The notes: generated from the letters alone by a model not told the origin. DNA of 64,000 nt from Fallopia convolvulus (GCA_964016875.1 OZ024718.1:43067906-43131905), one strand, 5' to 3'. Counted from the first letter of the stretch, positions 10,728 to 22,851 are shown. Translations and numbers: made by a program.

Positions 10728-12445
10728 TGATAGCTTGCATATAGGTAGTGTTTAGGATGCATGTTTACGTTTCTTTTGTGTTGCTTTTAGGTAGTTTTAG
10801 TTAGTTTCTTTAGTGTCTTAGAGTGTCTAGGAGTTTTGGGTTTTTGCACTTGTTCTATGTTGTTTTACAGGTCTTAAAGTAAACAAGTGTGAAAGGAATG
10901 GAAACCAGGGAAAGAGCGCTTGAATTCGGGCCATCCGTTGGAGTTGCTGGTTCGACACCTCTGTCTTGTGAGGGTTCGTTCGGAAGCTATAATAGTCCGA
11001 TGAAGTTGAGTTTGGCATCATTGGAAAGCTAATCCAAAGATCTAGAATTCATGTTTTTACTCCGAGTCCAAATTCCAACTCGAAGTGAGTCAAAACAGCC
11101 CCCAAAGTGTGACCTGATTTCTGAATCGAGGTGCTGGCGGCACCCGCCGCCAACCCAACGGCGCCCGCCGCCCCTGACAGCCGAGGAGATCTTTATTGGC
11201 CACGTGTTTTGTTTCTATTGGTCATATTTCTATCAGTATTATTCCGAGATATTATATTTTTGGGATATAGTTTTAGACCTAGTTTGATATATTAGGTTTT
11301 GAGAGTTGCACCTCTCATTCATACACTATTATCATATTTTCTTTCAGAGTTTTGAGCCTTTCATGGAGAACTAAGCCCTTTTGCTTAGTCAGACAATTGA
11401 AGCATCGTTTTGATTAAAGTTGTGAGATTTCTAATTCCTTATCTATTGCTTGGGTTTAATCTTATCTCTTGCTTGAATGTTTATGATTTATTTCAACAGT
11501 TTCTAGCCTGATCAACTAGGGTTTGTTGTTATTTAATCTATTGCTAGATCTAGAGTGTTACTGATTGAGCATCTCTAGATTGAAGTAGCAACTGCATCGT
11601 ACTAGTATCTGGTTGTGCTAGTCTTATGCAGAAGAGATTTGATTTGCATTCTAGGGTAAAAGCTGGTTGTTTTATGCTAGAATTGTATCCTATTATATTC
11701 ATATCCTTACTGCTGCTATTAAACTGAATCATTGATGGTTTCATGGTTGTTTAATTAGTTAGATCTAATAGTATCTAGTTGTGCTGTTAGTTATAATTGA
11801 AAAGGAATTGGAAAATCCATTGCATGAGATATTGAGGTGAAATCAATGATCAACTTGTCATTCGATTGTGGATATTTGTTTGCCTAAGCTATCTTCCTAA
11901 TTATTGTTTTGATAATCTTTTATTGCTTTGTTAGTTTTGCATTCTTAGATTTAGTTTAGTTCATAAACCCCCTTTTACTCTAATTGTCATAAAATTCACA
12001 TAGAAAGATAAATCTGTCTCCCTGTGGATTCGACCCGGACTTCCTAAAGACTACAGTTCTTAGTTAGTTTGGATTCTTTTGCATAACCGTGATTTGCACG
12101 ACCATTTCACACCTATCAATACCATAGACATAGATTGTCAGTTCCCTTAAGATATCGAATGATTCTTTAAACAGCTTTCAAGTGGGACATAGATTGTCAG
12201 TTCCCTTAAGATATAGATTGTCAGTTCCCTTTAGATTGTCAGTTCCCTTAAGATATCGAATGATTCTTTTGCTAGATAGTTGTTTAATCCTTAAACCCCT
12301 TTTACTTTAATTGACATAGAACTTACATAGAAAGATAAATCTCCTCCCTGTGGATTCGACCCTTACTTCCCTAAGACTACAGTCTTTAGGATTGTCAGGA
12401 CTCTTTTGCATAGCCGTGATTTGCACGACCATTTCACGCCTATCA
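10728..12445 (+). repeat. left LTR of the nested gypsy, rearranged
   Basis: A full LTR runs 10728-12118 and closely matches 16712-18051. It is followed not by the primer-binding site but by copia-derived sequence (12119-12269). Then comes a second, more diverged LTR 3' end (about 12270-12445) ending cacgcctatca, directly before the primer-binding site. The right LTR lacks a stretch of several tens of bases near 11815-11870. Confidence 0.88.
12119..12269. repeat. copia flank and tandem filler inside the left LTR
   Basis: 12119-12187 matches the copia flank just right of the element (18052-18120), starting with the target duplication atacc. It is followed by shorter, truncated copies of the same flank word (tagattgtcagttcccttaa and extensions) at about 12189, 12215 and 12233. 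The last copy runs into the diverged LTR end. This is what templated repair or gene conversion running past the right LTR end would leave. Confidence 0.85.
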
Positions 12446-12448
12446 AAT

Positions 12449-12465
12449 TGGCGCCGTTGCCGGGG
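12449..12465 (+). promoter_or_regulatory. primer-binding site, tRNA-Asp type
   Basis: TGGCGCCGTTGCCGGGG lies three bases after the LTR end. It is complementary to the 3' end of plant tRNA-Asp and is characteristic of Athila/Tat-like gypsy elements. Confidence 0.88.
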
Positions 12466-12521
12466 AGGCAATAATTGTCTTTTGTGTGATTTTTGTGCCA
12501 ATTTTGGTGTGAACCTATCTT

Positions 12522-14159
12522 ATGGTTCACACCCGTGCTACTAATACTTCAAATCCTTTGTTTGATCCAGAAATTGAACGGACTCTGTTTAGAACTCGCC
12601 GAGCTGTGCGTGCATTATTACAAGAGTTTGAAGCAATGGGTGATCTGCGAGTTACTCTTGAGAGCTTGACAACTCCTAATCTGAATCAGCCTACACGTGT
12701 AGTGCAATTCCCAGCCCTTGGTGATGGGGTGAAGTTTGAGCTCAAAACAGGAGTAGTTCATCTACTCCCAAAATTCAACGGAACTCCACTTGAGGATCCC
12801 ATTCAACATCTTGATGAGTTCCTTGATGTCTGCACCAGCATGTGTCCCTCTGATATTACTGAAGAACAGATGAGGCTGAGAGCGTTTTCTTTTTCTCTAA
12901 AAGAATCCGCTAAAGACTAGTATCATGCTCCACCTCCTGGAAGCGTTACTACTTGGGTGAACTTGAAGAAGTTGTTTCTGGATAAATACTTCCCTGCAAT
13001 CAAGTCTAATCAACTCAAGAAGCAGATCTGTAACATAGAGCAATTCCCCAACGAGTCGCTTTATGAATATTTTGAGCGCTTCAGGAAGTTGGTAAAGAGC
13101 TGTCCCTACCCTGGTTATGCTAATCATGATCTTATTCTCTATCTGCATGGAGGACTCTGTGAGGAAGACAGGCGATTGGTCAATTCCTCTTGTGGTGGAA
13201 ACATCATGAAAAGAACCTATGAAGAGGCTCTAGACATTTTTTCTACGCTGGCTGATGAGTCTAGGCAATATACTGGAAGAGGTTCTAAAAACCTGTCAGC
13301 CGCCAACTCTCACTCTAAAATTGATCAAGCTGATTTTGATGTGCTGAAAGAAGAAGCGAGGCGGTTGAAGTTGAAGGGTACTGCTCAACAGGCTAAGGCT
13401 TGTGGAATCTGTAATGACGCCTTTCATCCTACTGATGCATGTCCTACACTACAGGAGGAGGTGAATGCAGTTGGAGGGTACCAAATGAAGCCAAGAAATG
13501 ATCCTTATTCAAACACTTACAACCCAGGCTGGAAAGATCATCAGAACTTCAGGTGGAGAGAGCTTGAGTCAACGCAGCAACAAGATCAGTTTCAACAAGC
13601 TAAACCATATGTGCCAAGGCCCCAAGGACAGAATCACAATGCATCCCCTTCTATGGAAGACATGATGACCATGTTGGTACAAAGTAACCTCACTCTTCAA
13701 AATAGTATGACTCAACATCAAAATAGTATGACTCAACTGGCTCAAAATCAAGTCAAATTCCAAGATACTACATTAGCAAGCACTCATAACTTGGAACGAC
13801 AGATGAGTCAAATCTCTGAAGTTGTAAGCAAATTGGAAGCAAGAGATTCAAATAAGCTCCCCTCTCAAACAGAAGTCAACCCGAATATTCGGATTGTCAG
13901 TGCCATCATGCTAAGGAGTGGGAGACAACTTGAGGACAAAGAAGTGGACGAATCTAACGAAGGCGAGGGCGGCGACCGCCGCCAGGGTAGCGGTACTCGC
14001 CGCCAAAAGGAGCTTGGCTACGACAAATTGGAATTAAATGGCGGCACCCGCCGCCAAGACAGCGGCGATCGCCGCGACGGTGCTCAAATTTTCGAAAAAA
14101 ACGGCGACCGCCGGCCCCTGGCGGCACCCGCCGCCAGCCCGCCGCCTCTCAGAAATTGA
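12522..14159 (+). pseudogene. gag of the nested gypsy element
   Basis: Athila-like capsid protein. The ATG at 12522 follows the primer-binding site at the usual distance. The retrotransposon gag domain spans roughly residues 90-220 (PIQHLDEFLDVC, LRAFSFSLKESAKD, NLKKLFLDKYFPA, ESLYEYFERFRKLVKSCPY). One in-frame TAG at 12918-12920 replaces the tryptophan usual after SAKD; the frame continues unchanged after it. A Cys/His cluster (CGICNDAFHPTDAC) sits mid-protein. The C-terminal IRIVSAIMLRSGRQLE is typical of Athila gag. The tail (13960-14155) encodes Arg-rich repeats such as GGDRRQ, GGTRRQ and SGDRRD because the DNA repeats a GGCGGC/GCCGCC hairpin. The frame ends at a TGA at 14157-14159, one frame off from the protease. 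Confidence 0.88.
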
Positions 14160-15261
14160 TTTTCCCCCTTCTGATGTTGCTCACAACCCATCTGTAGATG
14201 CCTCAGATGTTGAGAAGGCTTCTAAAACTCTTGTTTTTCCTGAATGGAAGCCCGTTGCTCCATTCCCATCTGCATTAAAGCGTACAGAGCCATTGAAGCA
14301 AGACAAGGACATATTTGAGATGTTCAGAAAAGTTGAGGTCAACATGCCCCTACTAGATATGATCAAGTCAATTCCTCGTTATGCTAAGTTCTTAAAGCAT
14401 ATGTACACTACAAAGAGGATTCAGGATGAGAAAAGCAAGAAAAAGGTGAAGGTGACCGAACATGTCTCAGCAATATTTCAAAAGCACTTACCCAAGAAAT
14501 GCGGGGATCCAGGTATGTTCACTATCCCTATAACTATTGAAGGTACTAAATTTGACAAGGCTATGTTAGATTTAGGTGCTTCTATTAATGTTATACCTTC
14601 CTCTCTCTGTGAGTCTATGAAACTGGGACCTATTCAGCCAACTAATATTTCTATTCAATTAGCTGATAAGTCCACTGTGCGTCCTATAGGAGTGGTAGAT
14701 GATGTTTTGGTTATGGTTGATAATCTTACTTTTCCTACTGATTTTTATGTGCTTAATATGGAACATGATAATCATGCAATCCCTATTCTGTTAGGGAGAC
14801 CCTTCTTGAAAACAGCTAATACCAAAATAAATGTGAGTACTGGTTCACTGACAATGGAATTTAATGGCCAGATTATAAATCATAATATCTACGACGCCAT
14901 TAAATCTTCATCTAATAATCATTCTGTGTATGTTGTTGATGTGCTTGAGCCTGTTATGAAAGATATTCTTGTTGGAAACCACCTAGATGATATGAAATCT
15001 CTTGTTGATTCTAGTTTGGATTTCACTTTATCACCTAATATGCAGGACACTGTTAATAAGTTGGATGCTTACTATAAGCTTCCTCCTGAATTTTTGGGAC
15101 AATCTCCTTTACCACTTACCTTGCCTAGCAAGAAGCTTTTGTCTTCTATTGTGCAGACACAGGTAGTTGAGTTGAAGAAACATCCAGAGCGCATAGGGCA
15201 ACCCCCTCCGCCACCCTTGCAACCTCCGTCACGGCCACCACCATTCCCTGACCCAAATTAG
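14038..15261 (+). pseudogene. protease of the nested gypsy element
   Basis: Retroviral-type aspartic protease region, in the +1 frame relative to gag and overlapping it by 122 bases. Family members normally read gag-pro-pol as one frame, so an indel in the GC-rich overlap is likelier than programmed shifting. Real homology starts near residue 40 (LVFPEWKPVAPFPSALK). The active site is MLDLGASINVIPSSLCE (Asp-Leu-Gly-Ala instead of DSG/DTG, as in many Athila-type proteases), followed by ILLGRPFLKTANTKI. After that come about 130 residues of linker and a proline-rich end (PPPPPLQPPSRPPPFPDPN), then TAG. RT would normally follow directly; it is absent. Confidence 0.88.
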
Positions 15262-16696
15262 TTGTTGGTTTGTAAGTTTTTCTCTTTCTCTTTACTTTTA
15301 TTTTACATTGGGGACAATGTAAGATTTAAGCATGGGGGAAGGGGATTACTTGTTTTGCATTCATGTAGTTGCATTAGATTAGGCGTGTTAACTTTATGTT
15401 TTGCATTGATTAAAATTCTTGAAAAAATGAAAAAAAAAATCAAAAAATACAAAAATATTGCATTTAGGTTCATATTTCTCCATTGTTTGATTCTTCTTGT
15501 TTCTCTAAGTTGAGTATGAATTCTAACCCATGATTTGCATGATTTACTGAAGTTGATATGATATGAGCATGATCATTGATTAATTACCTTGATTATAGGA
15601 CTGAGCATGTATTTAGCTTGGGTATTTGATTCATTCTGAAGTTCTAGACAAAAATTAGCCTTGTGAGATATTTTTGGCCTTTCATGATTATATTTGTTCT
15701 CTACATTTTTGAGTGTATCACCATGACTATCTAGCTCTAGAACTTACGTTATTACTTTTTTTTCAAGGCTGCTTTATATTATTAAATGCATGACACTAAA
15801 ATGATTGAGGCAATGTTTCTTTATAAGCCTATTATTTCCCTTCCTACCTTACGAGATCCATGTTCTTGATACCCCATTTCTTTTGAGCTTTAAGCCTATT
15901 TTTGATAACTCCACAAAATTTTCCTAGCTAAATAAGCTTGACCCATCCGGGATTTAGGACTTTAGGTGGTGTTTTTGTTTTGTGTGAGTTATGTATAAGT
16001 ATGGGGAAGTTGGAAGAAAAGGTGGAAAAAGAGGAAATATATCTCTTGGTTGCAAAGTGAAAAAAAAATGATGAAGATGAAAAGTTTGTGCAAAGCAAAC
16101 GAAAAAGTTCAGTTTAATTGTTAGTAGTCTTCATAAAGCAAAAAAAGAGTTGAATAAGAGGCAAAGAAAAAAAAAAAGTGAAGAAAGAAACAAAGTGTAT
16201 AAAAGTGTGTATGGAGTTGAGAAAGAAAAGTTTAGGAGAAGTAAGAAAAGAAAGTGTGTTGAAGTTTGGGTTTAGGATTAGTTCTTTATCCCGGATTTAG
16301 CACCACATGCCAAATATGATCCCTTCCAAATTTCTGTTTACCTTGGCCCCATTACAACCCTTAAAAAGACCTCATGATTTTTGTTATGTGTTTAATTCCC
16401 AGCGGTGGAGATTTAGAACTCTGATGCAAGCTTATGGTAGTCTAGTTTTCATGGTTGATTTTGAGCGAAACACCTACCCTTAAACACTTGAGAGTTTGAG
16501 TGCAAACACAATTTACCTTGGTGAGGTCTAGAATGAATGAATGGGCTTTACTTTTTGCTTATTATAATGCATGCTAGGAAGTCTTGGTCGGGTTTTTGAT
16601 TCTATGTGAAATGCTTGTTTGACTTGAGATGGATGTATGATTGCATTTCTGTGGTGTGTTTTGGATTTATGACTTGCTTGAGGACAAGCAAGGGTT
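15262..16696 (+). other. 3' untranslated region of the nested gypsy
   Basis: No gene found in 1.4 kb. It opens with cattggggacaatgtaag and ttaagcatgggggaagggg, the words that in Athila-type elements sit after pol, so pol seems cleanly missing. A-rich runs (aaaaaaaa, 16060-16180) and a gaggacaagcaa word near the end precede the final purine tract. Confidence 0.7.
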
Positions 16697-16711
16697 AAGC
16701 ATGGGGGAATT
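16697..16711 (+). promoter_or_regulatory. polypurine tract of the nested gypsy
   Basis: aagcatgggggaatt directly precedes the right LTR. A second copy of the core, aagcatggggga, lies at about 15337, just after the protease stop. Confidence 0.85.
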
Positions 16712-18051
16712 TGATAGCTTGCATATAGGTAGTGTTTAGGATGCATGTTTACGTTTCTTTTGTGTTGCTTTTAGGTAGTTTTAGTTAGTTTCTTTAGTGT
16801 CTTAGAGTGTCTAGGAGTTTTGGGTTTTTGCACTTGTTCTATGTTGTTTTACAGGTGTTAAAGTAAACAAGTGTGAAAGGAATGGAAACCGGGGAAAGAG
16901 CGCTTGAATTCGGGCCATCCGTTGGAGTTGCTGGTTCGACACCTCTGTCTTGTGAGGATTCGTTCGGGAGCTATAATAGTCCGATGAAGTTGAGTTTGGC
17001 ATCATTGGAAAGCTAATCCAAAGATCTACAATTCATGTTTTTACTCCCGAGTCCAAATTCCAACTCGAAGTGAGTCAAAACAGCCCCCGAAGTGTGACTT
17101 GATTTCTGAATCGAGGTGTTGGCGGCACCCGCCGCCAACCCAACGGCGCCCGCCGCCCCTGACAGCCGCGGAGATCTTTATTGGCCACGTGTTTTGTTTC
17201 TATTGGTCATATTTCTATCAGTATTATTCCGAGATATTATATTTTTGGGATATAGTTTTAGACCTAGTTTGATATATTAGGTTTTGAGAGTTGCACCTCT
17301 CATTCATACACTATTATCATATTTTCTTTCAGAGTTTTGAGCCTTTCATGGAGAACTAAGCCCTTTTGCTTAGTGAGACAATTGAAGCATCGTTTTGATT
17401 AAAGTTGTGAGATTTCTAATTCCTTATCTATTGCTTGGGTTTAATCTTATCTCTTGCTTGAATGTTTATGATTTATTTCAACAGTTTCTAGCCTGATCAA
17501 CTAGGGTTTGTTGTTATTTAATCTATTGCTAGATCTAGAGTGTTACTGGTTGAACATCTCTAGATTGAAGTAGCAACTGCATCATACTAGTATCTGGTTG
17601 TGCTAGTCTTATGCAGAAGAGATTTGATTTGCATTCTAGGGTAAAAGCTGGTTGTTTTATGCCAGAATTGTATCCTATTATATTCATATCCTTACTGCTA
17701 CTATTAAACTGAATCATTGATGGTTTCATGGTTGTTTAATTAGTTAGATCTAATAGTATCTGGTTGTGCTGTTAGTTATAATTGAAAAGGAATGTGAGTG
17801 TTGATATTTGTTTGCCTAAGCTATCTTCCTAATTATTGTTTTTCATAATCTTTTATTGCTTTGTTAGTTTTGCATTCTTAGATTTAGTTTAGTTCATAAA
17901 CCCCCTTTTACTCTAATTGTCATAAAATTCACATAGAAAGATAAATCTGTCTCCCTGTGGATTCGACCCGGACTTCCTAAAGACTACAGTTCTTAGTTAG
18001 TTTGGATTCTTTTGCATAACCGTGATTTGCACGACCATTTCACGCCTATCA
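16712..18051 (+). repeat. right LTR of the nested gypsy
   Basis: 1340 bp, starting tgatagcttgcat and ending cacgcctatca, followed by the target duplication atacc. It closely matches 10728-12118 apart from an internal deletion near 17795. It contains the GGCGGC/GCCGCC hairpin at 17121. Confidence 0.93.
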
Positions 18052-18056
18052 ATACC

Positions 18057-20793
18057 ATAGACATAGATTGTCAGTTCCCTTAAGATATCGAATGATTCTT
18101 TAAACAGCTTTCAAGTGGGACTCTCTTGGATCGGCTTGAAATCTAGCACATAGACACACTCCAAAAACAATAGCAGGTCTGCTGGCAGTGAGATAGAGCA
18201 ATGATCCAATCATACCCATGTACATAGTAGCATTGACTTCTGGATCCTTGTCATCTTTTCCAAGTGAGGTAGTCGGCGACATGGGAATATCAAAAGGTTT
18301 AGCATTTTCAAGACCAAACTTTTTAACACATTCTCCGCGATACTTTTGTTGACGAAATCGTGTCCCATCCTCACCTTGCACAAGTTGAAGTCCTAAAAAG
18401 AACTTGAGTTCATCGACCATGCTCATTTCAAACTCACTAGACATGAGGTCAGCGAACTTCTTTACTAACTTAACATCTGTTGAACCAAAGATGATGTCAT
18501 TGACGTAGACTTGAACAACCAGTGTGTGACTTCCTTCTTTGAACAAGAACAAAGTCTTGTCAACCTCTCCTCGAACATATCCATGTTGAATCAAGAACTG
18601 AGACAAACGATCATACCAATCACGCGGGGCTTGCTTTAACCCATAAAGAGCTTTGTCCAATTTATAGACATGATCCGGGTGGACGACATCCTCAAAACCC
18701 GGAGTCTATTCAACAAACACCTCTTCTTTTAGATATCCATTCAAGAATGCAGTCTTGACATCCATTTGCTATAGCTTTAATCCATGATGAGCAGAATAGG
18801 CAATGAGCAATCGGATAGTCTCAAGACGAGCCACTGGAGCAAACGTCTCATCATAGTCAATGCCCTCCTGCTGATTGTATCCCTTAACTACCAGCCTTGC
18901 TTTGTTTCTGACCACATTTCCTTCATCATCCAGCTTATTTCTGAACACCCAACGTGTTTCAATGACAGATCTTTCCTTTGGCCTCGGGACCAAGTGCCAA
19001 ACCTTATTTCTTTCAAACTGATGAAGCTCTTCTTGCATGGCACTGACCTAGTCCGAATCCTTCAATTCTTGATCAACATTCTTCGGCTCAAACATTGAGA
19101 TGAAAGCATTGAAAGCAAAGAAATTGTTCAGAGACGATCTAGTTTGCACACCCTTTGAAAAATCAGTGAGGATGTTGGTGACAGGATTAGCACTTTTTTG
19201 TTGATAATTCCTGATCTGTAATTTTGTCAAGTCGCCGATTTGAGTCAGTGATGTTCTTCCTGACTCTTCATCAGAATCTTCCGGACTTGAGCTTCTATGA
19301 AGCGTTTTCTCATTTTCTGACTCATTGACACCTGAACTTTGACCTTGATTACTTCCCCCTGAACTGTCTGAGTCGGCGACACCAGCATTGTCACTGACTA
19401 CTGATTCTTTTTCTATTGTGTCAGTTGGAAGTAAATCCTCGTGAACCAGATAGTATCCTTGATCACCAATATCAAGATCCTCAATCATCGAGCCTCCCAT
19501 CGTGTTCTCATCAAACACCACATGCACACTTTCCTCAATTTTTCTCGTCCTTTTGTTGAACACTTTGTAGGTTCAGGGGAATAACCTACAAAAGTGCCAA
19601 CATCACTCATTGGATCAAACTTTCCCAGACTGTCCTTGCCATTATTATGAATGTAGCACTTGCATCCAAAGGTGCGTAGGTCGGCGACACTGGGCTTGAC
19701 TCCTCTAAGCAGTTCATAAGGAGTTTTTCCAAGAAGTGGACGAAGCATGGCTCGATTCATTACATAGCAAGACGCATTTATGGCTTCACCCCAGAAATTC
19801 CTTGGAAGACCACTAGAGATAAGCATAGTTCGTGACATGTTCTCCAGGGCACGATTCTTCCTTTCCACCACGCCATTTTGTTGAGGAGTTCTTGGCGCTG
19901 ATAAGTTGTGACATATGCCATTTTTCTTGCAGAAAACCAAAAACTCATAGTTGTTAAATTTTGTTCCATGATTCGACCTTATAGATACAAGAACAACTCC
20001 AAGCTTTTTCTCAACAGCTTTTACCCATGCTTCAAATTCTTCAAAGACCTGATCTTTAGAAGACAGAAAAATTGTCCAAGTATACCGTGAAAAGTCATCA
20101 ACAATAACAAATATATAGCTATTTTCTCCATGACTTTGGATTCTCATGGGACCACACAAATCTATATGAATTAGCTCTAACGGTTTAGTGGTAGTTACCT
20201 CCTTCTTTTATTGGAAGGATGACTTCACTTGCTTACCTCTTACAAATGTTTCACAAAGTTCATGCTTGCTTGAATCTATCTTGGGTAGTCCTCTAACCAG
20301 TTCTTGTCTATGAAGCTTGTCAAGGAGTTGAAAGCTTGCATGACCAAACCTTTTGTGCCAGAAGTCAACGACGTCAGCAAATGTCCTAAGACACAGTTTT
20401 TCTTCAGGTTCGAAACATGGGTCCACCTTTTAAAGAATTTTTTCACACACCCCTTTCAGAAGAATCTTCCCTGAGTCAATTTCTTGTAACTGACAACCCT
20501 TCTTACTAAAAACAACTTGATATTTTCCATTAGCACAGATTTGGGAAACACTTAAAAGCTTAAAACTGAGATTGTCTACTAAATTCACATTATCTATGGT
20601 TAACTTATCTGAAAATCTTACCGTACCAATACCAAAAATACCACCTTTATTGTTGTTGTCGAAGGTAATCTTACCTCCCTTGTATTCTTGAAGTGAGACG
20701 AAATCTCTGTGGTTTTCCCGACATATGAGTTGAGCATAACACTATCAATAAACTAGAGCTCCTTGTCACCCACTTCAAGTTGCATTGAAAGAA
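18057..20793 (-). pseudogene. copia element A protease, integrase and RT
   Basis: Main part of pol, read from right to left. The protease near 20700-20790 is broken by frameshifts; IDS and later pieces are recognisable. The GAG-pre-integrase part (20208-20426) has FWHKRFGHAS and FVRGKQVKSSF. The integrase core (19485-20159) has VIVDDFSRYTW, IRSNHGTKF and QQNGVVERKNR. The second catalytic Asp is replaced by Asn (normally RSDHGTEF). RT (18057-19040) has [22 protein letters not shown] and [10 protein letters not shown]. The active site reads YVND instead of YVDD (codon AAT at 18499-18501). In-frame stops occur in the RT, including TAG near 18704 and TAA next to SHLKAV at 18099. The protein cannot be active. 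Confidence 0.9.
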
Positions 20794-22797
20794 TTAGTTC
20801 TTACGAACCCAGAGTTGTCTAACTCCTCTGGGTTTGGCAACATAGTAGTTTCTAGGGCACCACTTATCACAATTAGCACACACAGATCCTGGAGGACAGT
20901 CAGTGACAGTGGGTTTGCCAGAACTGTCATTCAGAGTCTGTAACCTTGCATTTTCATCATCTCTTTCCTTTTTGTGACAATCATGTGGGTAGTGACCAGG
21001 CTTGCCACAATACCAACATGTCCTGTGAGACTTTAAGGCAACATACTTGTTGTAGCCCGGATAGATGGGTTTGTTGTTGATGTGTGATTGAAAGTCAATT
21101 TGTGAGGGAGCTGAGTTCTGGGTTTGTTTCTGCCATATTTTGTGCACCTTTTGATCAGTATACCACTGTTGCTTCCCTTTGTCTTGATTGGCCACCACAT
21201 GAGTAGAACAACTTGCATTGTTACTACCCATAGGGGCTTTTCCTTTTGACAAAAAGGTAGCATGTTTGGTACCCTGAGTATTGGGTGCACAAGCATATCC
21301 AATCCATAACCTATCAATCTCCTTCACAAAGTTCTTTTTATAGTCATTTCTGACCTCTTGAGCCTTTTTAGCAACAAACTCATCAAGCCATCTTTTTCTT
21401 TTAGTCTCATCATCAACTTTTTGATCATCAAGTTCTTTGGATAGCTTAGCATGACCGAGCCTAAGCATAAGCCTTTCACCTTCTAGGTCAGTGACTTGTT
21501 TTTCAACTTGTTTTTGCAAGTCGACGACTTGGTTCTTTGAATCTGAGCAGGACTCACAAGTTATTGGATTAGGAGACGAAATCTTTTCTAATTCAATAGC
21601 CTTAGAGGACCAGACTTTGTTATCACTGAAAAGATTGGAGATTGTTTCTTCATTATCTTCCACCTTTTCTCTTAACTCAGTGACCTGAGTTCCAAGCTTT
21701 TCGATGATAGCAACCAACTGTTCTCTAGATTTTCTAGCCAAAAGAGAAAAGAGTTCAGAGTCATTTAGCTCTTGGGATGATTTGTCTTCAATGGCCACAC
21801 AACAATTTCCTCTTACCGGCGCCACTTCATCATCATCGTCATCATACATATCCCAAGTTGCCATCATGCCTTTACCAGCCTCTCCACTTTTTCTTTTTGG
21901 ACATTGCTTGGCAAAGTGTCCTCTAGCCTGACATTGATAACAGATGACATCCTTCATATCCTTCCCTTCTTTGCTTGACTCTGGAGTCTTGATAGGAGTT
22001 TTGTTGCGATTCCACAGTCTCTTCATAGCCTTAGAGATGAGAGCAACATCCTCATCTATTCCTTCAGTGTCGTCATCTCCTTGAGCCAAGTCAAAAGCTC
22101 TTTCAACTTTAAGAGCAATGTTCTTGACTTTCTCTGAGTCAAGTCTTTCAACTCTTTTCTGCTAAATGCCTCCATACATGGTAAGTTGTCTAACAAGATC
22201 TTCTAAGGTCATCGACTTGGTTTCCTTTTGAGTGAGAAGAGACGAAGCGATATTGTTCCAACTCTTGTTCAATCCTGAGATCAACTTGTTGGTTTGTTTC
22301 CATTGAGGAATCTTCTCACCAAGAAACTCCAATTGATTCACGAGTGTTTAAAACCTGGAGTGGTAATCACGAAGAGATTCTCCTTTTCCTTGAAAGATGT
22401 TGTCATATTCTGCTTCCAAACTTATGATCTCGTCCTTCTTTACATCATCATTGCCTTGATGAAGTCTTTTAAGAGCATCCCAGATTTCTTTTGTCGTCGT
22501 GTATCCGATCACCTTCTTGAGGTCACCGTCAGTGAGAGCATGATGGAGCACCTTCTTTGCTCTAGCGTTCTTTTCAAGCTTCTTGAAATCCACGTCATCG
22601 TACTCAGCCATGGTCTTTTCGGTCTTTCCATCCTTTCCAAAAAAGGTTTCTGGACCTAGTTCAATCACCTTCCATAGCTGACCATCAAGCGAGCAGATGT
22701 GGGTCTTCATCTGTTCAACCCGCCAGTTATACTCTCCAACCTTGAGGATTGGAGGCTTCTAGAAAGAGTCATTCACAGAAGTTTTGGTGGACGTCAT
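20794..22797 (-). pseudogene. copia element A gag with two zinc knuckles
   Basis: Long Sirevirus-type gag. The ATG at 22797-22795 is followed after 12 codons by a TAG. The N-terminal half (22348-22710) has the UBN2/gag signature: YNWRVEQMKTHI, IGYTTTKEIWDALKRLHQG, EAEYDNIFQGKGESLRDYHSRF. Further stops (near 22348 and 22160) break it. From 22089 it is open: a first knuckle CYQCQARGHFAKQC, an acidic DDDDDE run, then about 150 residues of charged coiled coil (LREKVEDNEETISNLFS..., LQKQVEKQVTDLEGERLML). A second knuckle, CWYCGKPGHYPHDC, lies near the C-terminus. The long coiled segment is characteristic of this lineage. Confidence 0.88.
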
Positions 22798-22838
22798 TTT
22801 CCTATAACAAAAGTACTAAAAACACAATCTAGAGCCTT

Positions 22839-22851
22839 GGCTCTGATATCA
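22839..22851 (-). promoter_or_regulatory. primer-binding site of element A
   Basis: TGATATCAGAGCC on the minus strand, two bases inside the 5' LTR. It matches the usual TGGTATCAGAGCC complement of initiator tRNA-Met with one change. Confidence 0.82.

Larger units (their letters stand above)
10728..18051 (+). mobile_element. non-autonomous Athila-like gypsy element nested in A
   Basis: LTR retrotransposon on the + strand, inserted in codons for CLWYPRG of the host copia RT/RNase H. A perfect 5 bp target duplication, atacc, lies at 10723-10727 and 18052-18056; removing the insert restores the copia frame. It starts tgatagcttgcat and ends cacgcctatca. It has a tRNA-Asp type primer-binding site, gag and an aspartic protease, then a proline-rich end, a stop and 1.4 kb of untranslated DNA. 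There is no RT, RNase H or integrase, so it must have depended on another element. Confidence 0.93.
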
